Shown one piece after another: positions 8,623 to 16,261 of a stretch of 64,000 bases of DNA. The stretch is from Actinomycetota bacterium (GTDB taxonomy: Bacteria > Actinomycetota > Thermoleophilia > Gaiellales > Gaiellaceae): assembly GCA_003134505.1 (NCBI GenBank), contig PLBK01000003.1:1-64000 (forward strand), read 5' to 3'. A program made the position numbers and the translations under genes. Each line of letters opens with the position of its first letter. Within the stretch, counting starts at the first letter, position 1. A model generated the notes under the pieces. The model saw only the letters and a program-made list of their open reading frames with translations, did not search any database and was not told where the DNA came from.

Positions 8623-8651
8623 TGTCACGCTCACGTCACACACGCGTGACA
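8623..8651. promoter_or_regulatory. 8-bp inverted repeat upstream of hpnE, operator candidate
   Basis: TGTCACGC at 8623-8630 is the perfect inverted complement of GCGTGACA at 8644-8651, with a 13-nt spacer that contains further CACG/GTCAC half-repeats. It lies 42 nt upstream of the hpnE start codon, where a repressor or activator could act on the hpnE-to-yjbQ unit. The regulator is unknown. Confidence 0.4.
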
Positions 8652-8679
8652 GTTTCGCGGCTACGCTCCTAGCGGGGGG

Positions 8680-8700
8680 CCGGGCGCGTCAGCGCCCCGG
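8680..8700 (-). terminator. Strong GC hairpin between hpnD and hpnE
   Basis: The stem GGGCGC/GCGCCC (8682-8687 with 8692-8697, loop GTCA) can extend by two base pairs around a bulged C. It lies 35 nt after the hpnD stop codon. There is no T tract. It could terminate or attenuate hpnCD transcription, or simply protect the mRNA end. Confidence 0.35.
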
Positions 8701-8734
8701 GGGGAAGAATCGTGTGGCCACGCGCGGCGGCCTG

Positions 8735-9565
8735 TCACCTCAGGACAAGGCCGGCGCCGACGATGCGGAGCTTGGTCAGCGACGAGAGCCGCGGCGGGCC
8801 GCCGAAGACGTCGAAGCCCGCGCGCTCGATCCGCTGGAGCGTCGCCTCGTACAGGTTCGCGAACGCCGCCACGCAGGCCGCGCTGCGGCGGTCGAGGTAG
8901 GGCAGCAGCGTCCGTCCCTCCTGCAGGTACGAGCGGGCGCGCGCGGCCTGGTAGGCCATCAGCGCCTGCCATGCGGAGCTGCAGCGGCCCGCTGCGATGT
9001 CTCCCTCGGACACGCCGAACGAGGCCAGCTCGTCCTGCGGGATGTAGACGCGGCCGAGGCTCCAGTCCTCGTCCACGTCGCGCATGATGTTGATCAGCTG
9101 CAGCGCGGTGCCGAGCGCTTCCGCGCGCTGCGGCTGGTCGGCGCCGTACACGGCGATGCAGGCGACCCCGACTGCGCCCGCCACCTTGCGGGTGTAGCCG
9201 AGCAGCTCGTCGAAGTCGGCGTAGCGCGCCTGCTCGGTGTCCTGCAGGCCGCCGTCGATCAGGGCGTTCAGCGCCTCGCCGCGGATCGGGTAGCGCGCCC
9301 GGGCGTCCCCGAGCGCGACGAGCATCGCCGAGTCGCCGGGCGACGCGTCGAGCGAGGAGCGCAGTGCCTCGAGCCTGCTCCGCTTCTCGACGATCGACAG
9401 CCCGGGGTTGTCCGCGATGTCGTCGACCTCCCGCGCGAACGCGTAGATGGCGGCGATCGCGCGGCGCTTGGGCTTCGGCAAGAGGCGGATCCCGTACGAG
9501 AAGTTCCTGGCTCGCTCGCGCGTCAGCCGCTCGACCTCCTCGTAGGCCTGCTCCGCGGTGGTCAT
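8735..9565 (-). CDS. hpnD: Presqualene diphosphate synthase HpnD
   Basis: HpnD condenses two farnesyl diphosphates to presqualene diphosphate. The 276-aa protein has both Asp-rich motifs of the squalene/phytoene synthase family: EVDDIADNP at about 47-55 and IMRDVDEDWSLGRVYIP in the C-terminal half. The motif YTRKVAGAVG also fits the family. The ATG at 9565 overlaps the hpnC stop (ATGA). The HpnC/HpnD split is by the order known from other hopanoid clusters and by the closer match of this protein to classical phytoene/squalene synthases. Confidence 0.93.
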   Translation of the reverse strand: MTTAEQAYEEVERLTRERARNFSYGIRLLPKPKRRAIAAIYAFAREVDDIADNPGLSIVEKRSRLEALRSSLDASPGDSAMLVALGDARARYPIRGEALNALIDGGLQDTEQARYADFDELLGYTRKVAGAVGVACIAVYGADQPQRAEALGTALQLINIMRDVDEDWSLGRVYIPQDELASFGVSEGDIAAGRCSSAWQALMAYQAARARSYLQEGRTLLPYLDRRSAACVAAFANLYEATLQRIERAGFDVFGGPPRLSSLTKLRIVGAGLVLR

Positions 9566-10374
9566 CGGACGAGCGCCGCCACCGCTGCCCGGGCAAGCCG
9601 CGCACGTGAGGGCCGCGGCCGCTGCGTGAAGATGTCCCAGCCCGCGTCCTCGAGCGCCTCGAGCGCCGCCAGCCCGCCGCGCGCGAACAGGCCGACCGCC
9701 CGGCCGACGCGCCCGCCGATCGCCTCGCGCAGCCGCTCGCCGGACGCGAGCAGCCCGCGGGCGCGCTCGGCCTCGAACTCGAGCAGGCGCCGAAGCGGCT
9801 CGTTCGGCCGGTCGAGCACGGTCACGCCGAACCGGCGGCGATCCTCGGCCGGCATGTAGATCCGCCCGAGAGCCAGGTCGCGCGGCACGTCCTGCAGGAA
9901 GTTGACGAGCTGGAGCCCGGTGCAGACGTCGTCCGACCACGCGACCAGGCGCACGTCTTCGGCGCGGCCGATCACGCCGAGCACGAGCCGCCCCACCGGG
10001 TCCGCCGAGAGCGTGCAGTACGCCTTCAGATCGGCCCACGTCTCGTAGTCGGCGACCCGCTGGTCCTGCCGGTTGCACTCGATCAGCCGGAAGAAGGGCT
10101 CACACGGCAGCGAGCACTCGCGGATCGTCGGCGCGAGGGCGCGCGTCACCGGCCAGGTGGGCTCGCCCGAGTAGCAGAGGTCGAGCTCGCGCTCGAGCTC
10201 GTCGAGCACCGCGAGGCGGTCGCCTTCCCAGTCGTCGCCGAGCAGGTCGACCAGCCGCGCGAACCCGTAGATCGCCCGCAGGTGGGGCCGGTACTCGCGC
10301 GGGAAGAGCAGCGAGGCGATCGGGAAGTTCTCGGTCCGCGCATGGGTAGCGACCTCGGCGACGTCCATCGGCAT
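9562..10374 (-). CDS. hpnC: Hydroxysqualene synthase HpnC
   Basis: HpnC converts presqualene diphosphate to hydroxysqualene. The 270-aa protein begins near MPMDVAEVATHARTENFP, and the motif ENFPIAS followed by REYRPHLRAIYGFAR is typical of HpnC. The first Asp motif is DLLGDDWEGD near 43-52, and the second is LQDVPRDLALGRIYMP. The ATG at 10,374 is preferred because a GATAAT box lies 6 nt upstream (leaderless arrangement); an ATG two codons later is possible. It is divergent from the alcohol dehydrogenase gene, with only 19 nt between the start codons. Confidence 0.92.
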   Translation of the reverse strand: MPMDVAEVATHARTENFPIASLLFPREYRPHLRAIYGFARLVDLLGDDWEGDRLAVLDELERELDLCYSGEPTWPVTRALAPTIRECSLPCEPFFRLIECNRQDQRVADYETWADLKAYCTLSADPVGRLVLGVIGRAEDVRLVAWSDDVCTGLQLVNFLQDVPRDLALGRIYMPAEDRRRFGVTVLDRPNEPLRRLLEFEAERARGLLASGERLREAIGGRVGRAVGLFARGGLAALEALEDAGWDIFTQRPRPSRARLARAAVAALVR

Positions 10375-10380
10375 GAGACG

Positions 10381-10386
10381 ATTATC
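10381..10386 (-). promoter_or_regulatory. Candidate -10 box, leaderless promoter of hpnCD
   Basis: Minus-strand GATAAT lies exactly 6 nt before the hpnC ATG. The complementary strand reads ATTATCTC just ahead of the divergent alcohol dehydrogenase ATG, so the two promoters may overlap within about 15 bp. The -35 element is not recognisable. Confidence 0.45.
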
Positions 10387-10393
10387 TCTACAC

Positions 10394-11428
10394 ATGCGCG
10401 CGATGGTGCTCGACGCCGCTCGGCAGCCGCTCCGTCCGGCCGATCTGCCCGATCCCGAGCCCGGCCCCGGACAGGTGCTCGTCTCGGTCTCCGCCTGCGG
10501 GGTTTGCCGCACCGACCTGCACGTCGTCGACGGCGAGCTAGGCTCGGCTTTGACGCACGAACGGGCTTTGCCCGGTCGTGCTACGAGCAACAGGAGCCCG
10601 AAGCTGCCGCTCGTCCTCGGCCACGAGGTCGTCGGCACCGTCGCCGGCGGCGGTGAGCGCTTCGCTCCCGGCGAGCGCATCGGCATCCCCTGGCTCGGCT
10701 GGACGGACGGCGAGTGCCGCTACTGCCTGAGCGGACGCGAGAACCTCTGCGACCGGGCCCTGTTCACCGGCTACGACCTGGACGGCGGCTACGCCGAGCT
10801 GGCCGTGGCCGACGAGCGCTTCTGCGTCGCGATCCCGCCCGGCTACCCGGACGAGCAGGCGGCGCCGCTCCTCTGCGCCGGCCTGATCGGCTACCGCGCG
10901 CTGACCATGACCGGCGATGCCGAGCGGCTCGGCCTCTACGGCTTCGGCGCCTCCGCGCACATCGTCTGCCAGGTGGCCCGCCACGAGGGGCGGCGCGTGT
11001 TCGCGTTCACGCGCGACGGCGACGATGCGGCGCAGTCGCTAGCCCTGGAGCTCGGGGCGGAGTGGGCGGGCGACTCCGCCGGTCCGGCGCCCGAGCCGCT
11101 CGACGCGGCGATCGTCTTCGCGCCGGTCGGCGAGCTCGTCCCCGCGGCCCTGCGGGTGTCGGCGAAGGGTGCCGTCGTCGTCTGCGCCGGCATCCATATG
11201 AGCGACATCCCGTCGTTTCCGTACGAGCTGCTCTGGGGCGAGCGCGCCGTCCGCTCGGTCGCGAACCTGACCCGCCGTGACGCCGAGGAGTTCATGGCGC
11301 TCGCGCCGCACGTGCCCGTCCGCACCGAGGTCGAGACCTCCCCGCTCGCCGAGGCGAACGAGGTGCTCGCGCGATTGCGCGCAGGCGAGGTCCGCGGCGC
11401 GGCTGTCCTGCGCGTCAGCGAACGGTGA
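10394..11428 (+). CDS. Zinc-dependent alcohol dehydrogenase with in-frame insertion
   Basis: This 344-aa MDR-family dehydrogenase oxidises an alcohol or reduces an aldehyde with NAD(P). Catalytic zinc ligands are visible in CGVCRTDLH (Cys) and LGHEVVGTV (His, Glu). Of the structural zinc site, C-RYC-LSGRENLC is present. The Rossmann region GLYGFGASAHIV is present. Between VDGEL and PKLPLVLGHE, where relatives usually have only a few residues, there are about 20 extra ones (GSALTHERALPGRATSNRS); the DNA there is a near-perfect palindrome. The start MRAMVLDA is chosen by family length. The 3' end overlaps the convergent secreted protein gene by 14 nt. Confidence 0.9.
   Translation: MRAMVLDAARQPLRPADLPDPEPGPGQVLVSVSACGVCRTDLHVVDGELGSALTHERALPGRATSNRSPKLPLVLGHEVVGTVAGGGERFAPGERIGIPWLGWTDGECRYCLSGRENLCDRALFTGYDLDGGYAELAVADERFCVAIPPGYPDEQAAPLLCAGLIGYRALTMTGDAERLGLYGFGASAHIVCQVARHEGRRVFAFTRDGDDAAQSLALELGAEWAGDSAGPAPEPLDAAIVFAPVGELVPAALRVSAKGAVVVCAGIHMSDIPSFPYELLWGERAVRSVANLTRRDAEEFMALAPHVPVRTEVETSPLAEANEVLARLRAGEVRGAAVLRVSER
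10555..10581. repeat. Palindromic element inserted in the dehydrogenase gene
   Basis: A 12-bp stem (10,555-10,566 with 10,570-10,581) with a single mismatch and a TTT loop forms the centre of an about 60-nt insert. Outer bases GGCTC (about 10,541) and GAGCC (about 10,594) can also pair. It adds roughly 20 codons without breaking the frame, like palindromic mobile repeats (REP or RPE type) known in other bacteria. No second copy was seen in this window. Confidence 0.55.
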
Positions 11429-12971
11429 AGGGCGCGCTGACGAGCAGTGTCGTCCGGCTCGGGTTCATCGTCGCGCGCAGCAGCGCGGCGAACACGTAAC
11501 GGCCCGGCGCGAGCCGGCCATGGAACTTGAAGCTGCGGCTGCTGTTCGCCTTCACGAGCCCGCTGAGCGGAGGCAGGGTTGCGGCCGGCCCGCCGTCGAG
11601 CGACTGGCGGAGCTGTTCGGCCGCCGGAGCGCCGGCAGAGGCGGGGAAGATCGAGGTCTGCGCGGTCGCCTCCTCTCCCGTCGCGACCGTCGACCAGAAC
11701 ACCCTCTGCGCAGCCGGCTTGACCTTGACGTTGAACTGCCCGCGGGCCCCGATCACCGTCGTCACATGGCGCCAGCCGTGCGGAGCGGCGCAGGTGCCGG
11801 CCGCTGCGATCGCCCTCTTGACCGCGTCATACGAGGGACGATGGCTGCCGTCGACGCGCAGGAGCCCGCTCTGGAAGCCGAGCAGCAGCGGCTCGTCGAT
11901 CAGGTGGAAGAAGTCGAGGGTCGCCACCGAAGGATCGCACTTGACCAGGTTGATCAGGTCGGAGTAGTAGCGGGCCTGGGTCGCCTCGTCGACCACCGGA
12001 ACGTTCTCGCGACCGGAGTAGAGCTGGGCGTCGACCTTGGTCGGGTCGATCTTCACCTGCGTCCCGCTCTCGTCGATCCGGAACTTCACATAGGTCGCCC
12101 CCGGCTTCCCCGGATCGCCGGTCTCCTGGAAGACGGGCTGTGCTGTGCCGTGGAAGGCGTCCCACCAGGCCTGCTCGAGGCGGTCGAGATCGGCCGCGCC
12201 CGCCTGCGGCCATTTGCGCGGCTGGACCAGCGGGAACGTGTTCACGGCGGCGTACGTATGGACGTCGAGAACGTCCGCGATCGGCCGCGTCCGGCCGCTC
12301 TTGCGATAGGCGTCGCCGAGCGCCGCGATGAAGCGCACCGGCGAAACCGACTCCGCCCCCGCGCCGAGGCCCTGGTCGTTGCCGCCCGGCGAGAGCCCGA
12401 GGCCGTCGACCGTGATCCCCGGGCTGATGCTCTTGAGCGCGTCGTACGAGGCCGCCAGCACCTGCTCGTAGATCCCCGCCGAGACGATCGACCCGTCGGC
12501 GGCGTGCTGAGGCTGGAGGAACCTGCGCACGTTCGGCTCGTTTCCGATCACGAACTCGCGGACCTGCGGGTAGCGGAGCGCAACCTGCCGCACGTAGGCG
12601 ACGAACGCCGCGATCCGCGCCTGCGTGTTCGTGGCGAAGGCGAGGGCATGGATCGGCTGGATGTCGAGGACGATGCGAACGCCGCTCGTCGGCGCGCGCA
12701 TCATCCGGTCGAGGAAGTCCTCCTCGAGGATCGTCGCGGGAGAGTTCTCGTCCCAGAACACGTTCGCCCGGTTGTCCTTCATGCCGAGATCGGCCATCGT
12801 CGCGAAGTAGAAAGCGCCGCCGTCCTCGGAGTACTTGGTCGCGTCCTCGGTGACGCCGAAGGTGATCGAGGTTTTGACCGCCCGCGTCCTGCCGCCCGCG
12901 CCGGCACCGGCGAACATGCCCGCGAGCAGGCAGAAGAGAACAGGCATGAGGACGAGGCGGCCGGGGCTCAC
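11415..12971 (-). CDS. Secreted glycoside-hydrolase-like protein (clan GH-A fold)
   Basis: 518 aa with an N-terminal signal peptide (LVLMPVLFCLLAGMFAGAGAG). The following about 370 residues look like a TIM barrel of clan GH-A: E145 in VIGNEPNVRR fits the acid/base Asn-Glu-Pro motif, and E283 in PVFQETGDPG fits the nucleophile. The last about 120 residues form a beta-rich domain, perhaps immunoglobulin-like. The polysaccharide substrate cannot be inferred. GTG at 12,971 is preceded by AAGG. The 3' end converges with, and overlaps by 14 nt, the alcohol dehydrogenase gene. Confidence 0.7.
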   Translation of the reverse strand: MSPGRLVLMPVLFCLLAGMFAGAGAGGRTRAVKTSITFGVTEDATKYSEDGGAFYFATMADLGMKDNRANVFWDENSPATILEEDFLDRMMRAPTSGVRIVLDIQPIHALAFATNTQARIAAFVAYVRQVALRYPQVREFVIGNEPNVRRFLQPQHAADGSIVSAGIYEQVLAASYDALKSISPGITVDGLGLSPGGNDQGLGAGAESVSPVRFIAALGDAYRKSGRTRPIADVLDVHTYAAVNTFPLVQPRKWPQAGAADLDRLEQAWWDAFHGTAQPVFQETGDPGKPGATYVKFRIDESGTQVKIDPTKVDAQLYSGRENVPVVDEATQARYYSDLINLVKCDPSVATLDFFHLIDEPLLLGFQSGLLRVDGSHRPSYDAVKRAIAAAGTCAAPHGWRHVTTVIGARGQFNVKVKPAAQRVFWSTVATGEEATAQTSIFPASAGAPAAEQLRQSLDGGPAATLPPLSGLVKANSSRSFKFHGRLAPGRYVFAALLRATMNPSRTTLLVSAPFTVR

Positions 12972-12983
12972 GAGCCTTGGAGG

Positions 12984-13895
12984 TTAGCCGCGCGGGTTCG
13001 GGAGTGGGGTCAGCAACGGCTCGACCTGCGCCCGCAGATGCTCGAAATCGGGCGGCAGCGACAGCCTCTCGCCGAGGTGCTCGCGGGGCTCGTCGGTCGC
13101 GAAGCCGGGGCCGATCGTGGCGATCTCGAACAGGACGCCGCTCGGCTCCCGGAAGTAGATCGACTTGAAGTAGAAGCGGTCGATGATCGGCGTCGGGCGC
13201 GCGCCGGCTCGTGCGACGCGCTGCTGCCACGCCTCGTGGTCGTCCGGAGGCGAGGCCCAGGCGACGTGGTGGACCGTGCCGGCCCCGCCGACTCCCGGCT
13301 CGGCGGGAGGCTCGTCGTAGCAGTAGAACGACCCCCGCCTCTCGCCCCTGACCTTGTAACAGTCTGTTGCTTGGGGCTCGAAGGCCAGGGTCTGCTCGAG
13401 GAGCGGGCGGCTCCGCCCGGGATCGGCGGTGTAGGCGCGCACGCTGTCGAAGCCCTGCAGGGCGAGCTCGGCGGAGATGTCGGGGTGGCTGGCGACGAGC
13501 GGCTCGTCCGTCGTCTCGACGACGGCCAGCTCGAGGTCCAGCCCTTCCGGATCGGTGAAGCCGAGGCTCTTATCCGCGCGGCCGGTCGTGACACCCGCCT
13601 CGCCGAGCCGCCGTTCCCAGAAGTCGAGCGCCGGCTCGGAGGCGACCCGCCAGACGACCCGGTGCACCATCCCGGCGCCGGCCCGGCCGCGACGCGCGTG
13701 CGGGTACTCGAAGAACGTGATGTCGGCGCCGGAGCTTCCGTTCTCGTCCGCGTAGAACAGGTGGTAGACGGTCGGGTCGTCCTGGTTGACCGTCTTCTTG
13801 ACGAGCCGCAGCCCGAGCAGCCGCGCGTAGAAATCGACGTTCCCGGGCGCGTCGCCCGTGATGCAGGTGACGTGGTGAATGCCTTCGAGCTTCAC
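12984..13895 (-). CDS. VOC-family ring-cleaving dioxygenase-like protein
   Basis: The 303-aa protein consists of two vicinal-oxygen-chelate modules, like MhqO/LinE-related extradiol dioxygenases. The metal ligands expected for the 2-His-1-Glu site appear as H7/H8 (EGIHHVT), the His pair in GTVHHVAWAS, and Glu in SGVLFEIATIGPG. The motif VKKTVNQDDP is common in this group. The GTG at 13,895 lacks a Shine-Dalgarno sequence; a TACTGT box 7 nt upstream could make it leaderless. The native substrate is unknown and could be a hydroquinone or catechol. Confidence 0.85.
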   Translation of the reverse strand: MKLEGIHHVTCITGDAPGNVDFYARLLGLRLVKKTVNQDDPTVYHLFYADENGSSGADITFFEYPHARRGRAGAGMVHRVVWRVASEPALDFWERRLGEAGVTTGRADKSLGFTDPEGLDLELAVVETTDEPLVASHPDISAELALQGFDSVRAYTADPGRSRPLLEQTLAFEPQATDCYKVRGERRGSFYCYDEPPAEPGVGGAGTVHHVAWASPPDDHEAWQQRVARAGARPTPIIDRFYFKSIYFREPSGVLFEIATIGPGFATDEPREHLGERLSLPPDFEHLRAQVEPLLTPLPNPRG

Positions 13896-13909
13896 CGGCT
13901 ACACAGTAG

Positions 13910-14686
13910 TCACGCACACCAGCTGAAGAGCGGTACGCACCAGAACGGCTGAAGCGAGCGGACCGTGCGAGCGAAGGCGATCAGCCGAGCGTCGCCGAAG
14001 GCTCCGCGGGGCGCCATCACCGTCCAGAGCCGGCCGGTTCCGTCGAGCCAGACGACGCTGTCGGGGTCGCTCGGCAGCTCGCCCGCCTGGTACCCCATCA
14101 GCAGGCCGGTCGTGCCCTTCGGCAGCAAGACCGTGCGACCGCAGGCACAGCCGACTCCCCACCCGCGTAGATCGTCGACCGTCAGGCCGTAGCCTTCCCC
14201 GTCGATCAGCCACACGAACGCGCCGCCCGAGTGGACGATCACCGTGTCCTCCTGCGACTCGGCGTCGGGGAAGCGCTTCGGGTCGGCGACGATCGCGACC
14301 TCGAGGCGTCCGAGGCGCCGGAACGCCGGGCCGGCGAAGTCGGGAACCTTGCCGGGCATGTCGCGCGCCGCGGCCTCGAGCGAATGGAGCCTGAGCTCTC
14401 CCCAGCCCGAGTATCCGCGCCGCCAGCGGATCGGGACGTGCTCGCGCGGGACGTTGCCGACCGGAACCGGTTTCGCCGTGCTGACCTTCACGCCGCACAG
14501 CTCGTCGGCGGCCGAGGCGTGATAGCCGCTCGGCGGGTCGACCGGCACGGGCGTGCAACCTCCGAAGGACCGCGCAGCCGGAAGCGCGACGACCGCAGAG
14601 GCGACCGCGGCCGCGCCGATCACGAGCGGAAGACGGATCCGGGGCAGCCCAGGCACCCTACCGGCGCTCGTCGCCGTCGCTTGCAT
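13910..14686 (-). CDS. Membrane-anchored hypothetical protein
   Basis: A 258-aa protein with one N-terminal hydrophobic segment (LPLVIGAAAVASAVVALPAA) and a soluble, probably extracytoplasmic remainder. Six or so cysteines (FGGCTP, ELCGVK, GCACGR, FWCVP, SWCA) are suited to disulfides. ATG at 14,686 is chosen; an in-frame TTG ten codons upstream is possible. It is divergent from the oxidase operon. I do not recognise the family. Confidence 0.55.
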   Translation of the reverse strand: MQATATSAGRVPGLPRIRLPLVIGAAAVASAVVALPAARSFGGCTPVPVDPPSGYHASAADELCGVKVSTAKPVPVGNVPREHVPIRWRRGYSGWGELRLHSLEAAARDMPGKVPDFAGPAFRRLGRLEVAIVADPKRFPDAESQEDTVIVHSGGAFVWLIDGEGYGLTVDDLRGWGVGCACGRTVLLPKGTTGLLMGYQAGELPSDPDSVVWLDGTGRLWTVMAPRGAFGDARLIAFARTVRSLQPFWCVPLFSWCA

Positions 14687-14758
14687 TTCGCCGCGGCGTC
14701 GGTTAAGAATCGTCAACCCAGGAGCTCCGGTGCTGGGCGGCCACGGGGAGGGGGGTCG

Positions 14759-15412
14759 ATGACGAGGTCAGCGAAGCTGGCAGGCGTATTCGGTGGGATC
14801 GCCGCTGTCGCCGCGCTGGTCGCCTACTACATCGTCTCCTACCTGATCGTCGTCCCGCCCAGCGTGGCGGCCGCCGGTCAGGCGCCTCGCGCGAGCGTGA
14901 CCCTCCAGACCGTCGCGTCGATGGGCTACGGCCCGCATCCCGACTGGGTCTCGTACTTCGTCGAGGACGCTCGCGGCAAGTGGGTGCACTCGACCGTGCT
15001 GACGGTGCCCGCCAACTCGCTCGTCAAGGTGACCGTCCTGCAGTACGACACCGCGACCGGGCTCCGCAACCCGTACTGGGGCGGGCCGCGCGGGATCGTC
15101 GGCGAGATGGTGCTCGACGGGAAGCCGACGCCGACTCTCGATCCCGACCTCGCCTCCCACACGTTCGCTGTCCCCGAACTCGGCCTCAGCGTGCCGCTGG
15201 CCGGAGTGGCCGACGACGCGAAGAACCAGTGCGGCCTCGCACCCTGCACGCTCGCCGAGGCACACCGGACGATCACCTTCGTCTTCCGGACCGGCAAGCG
15301 CGGCACCTACCGCTGGCAGTGCTTCGTGCCCTGCGCGTTCGGGACGATCCTCGGCTTCGGCGGGCCGATGCAGAGCATCGGCTACATGGACGGGCTCCTG
15401 CACGTCGTCTAG
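14759..15412 (+). CDS. Membrane-anchored cupredoxin with partial CuA site
   Basis: 217 aa with one N-terminal membrane helix (FGGIAAVAALVAYYIVSYLIV) and an extracytoplasmic cupredoxin domain. It aligns by pattern with the CuA domain of the next gene product: H134 (ASHTFAVPEL) matches the first CuA histidine, and C188 and C192 (WQCFVPC) match the CX3C pair. The second histidine and the methionine at the expected spacing are replaced (T196, G199); M204 is the only nearby Met. An extra cysteine pair (C158, C163) may form a disulfide. GGGGAGGGGGG precedes the ATG. It is probably a redox partner or copper-delivery component of the oxidase encoded just downstream. Confidence 0.75.
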   Translation: MTRSAKLAGVFGGIAAVAALVAYYIVSYLIVVPPSVAAAGQAPRASVTLQTVASMGYGPHPDWVSYFVEDARGKWVHSTVLTVPANSLVKVTVLQYDTATGLRNPYWGGPRGIVGEMVLDGKPTPTLDPDLASHTFAVPELGLSVPLAGVADDAKNQCGLAPCTLAEAHRTITFVFRTGKRGTYRWQCFVPCAFGTILGFGGPMQSIGYMDGLLHVV

Positions 15413-15415
15413 CTG

Positions 15416-16258
15416 ATGGCCCGGCTTTCCTCCCACGCGCGGCGGATCCTCGCGATGTGGCTCGTCTCGACGGCGGTCGCGATTCCGCTGATCATCTGGG
15501 TGCTGGGGCCGCACCTCCCGCCCGGTGACATGACCGCCGAGGCCTCAGACCAGACGAGCGCCAACATCGTCCTGACGGCGGTGTGCGCGCCGATCGTGCT
15601 CCTGATCCTGGTCTACTTCGGCTACGCGCTCGTCGTCTTTCGGGCCAGCGGCGGGCAGATCGAGGACGGCGCTCCCATCCGCGGCCACGCGCCGACCCAG
15701 ACGCTCTGGCTCGTGCTCACCTCGGCGACGGTGCTCGCGCTTGCGGTCTGGGGGAGCCTAGTGCTGGTCGTGAGCGCGCACGGCGCGGGCGGCGGCCAGG
15801 GCCCGAACCCGATCGACCCGCCCGCCGGAGCCAAGGAGGCGCTCCAGGTGCAGGTGATCGGCCAGCAGTGGAACTGGACCTACCGCTTCCCGGGCTACGG
15901 CGCGATCGAGACCGCGCACCTCGATCTGCCCGCGGACCGGCTCGTCGAGTTCCACGTCACCTCGCTCGACGTCACACACTCGTTCTGGGCGTACGAGCTC
16001 GGCGTCAAAGCCGATGCCGTCCCGGGTGTCGACAACATCGCCTTCGTCCACACCCGCAAGCCCGGAAGCTTCTCGATCCGCTGCGCCGAGCTGTGCGGGC
16101 TCTGGCACGGCCACATGTACCAGACCGGCCAGGTCGTCAGCACGGCCGGGTTCGCGAGCTGGATGGCGTCCGAGCAGAAGGCCGAGGCGCTGAACAAGAA
16201 GTACCTGCCGCCCTACAGCGGGCACTACTACCCGGAACCGCAGCGGAGGGCGGGGTAG
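15416..16258 (+). CDS. coxB: Cytochrome c oxidase subunit II
   Basis: This 280-aa CuA subunit receives electrons from cytochrome c. After an N-terminal anchor and a second helix, the cupredoxin domain shows GQQWNWTYRFPG (aromatic electron-entry patch) and all CuA ligands: H188, C223, E225, C227, H231 and M234 in SIRCAELCGLWHGHM. No haem c (CXXCH) domain is fused, so it is not a caa3-type subunit II. It begins 3 nt after the cupredoxin gene and ends 3 nt before coxA. Confidence 0.95.
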   Translation: MARLSSHARRILAMWLVSTAVAIPLIIWVLGPHLPPGDMTAEASDQTSANIVLTAVCAPIVLLILVYFGYALVVFRASGGQIEDGAPIRGHAPTQTLWLVLTSATVLALAVWGSLVLVVSAHGAGGGQGPNPIDPPAGAKEALQVQVIGQQWNWTYRFPGYGAIETAHLDLPADRLVEFHVTSLDVTHSFWAYELGVKADAVPGVDNIAFVHTRKPGSFSIRCAELCGLWHGHMYQTGQVVSTAGFASWMASEQKAEALNKKYLPPYSGHYYPEPQRRAG

Positions 16259-16261
16259 CCG

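Noticed and set aside
15416-16258. caa3-type oxidase with fused cytochrome c on subunit II
   Set aside because: No CXXCH motif occurs after the CuA domain; the protein ends shortly after it.
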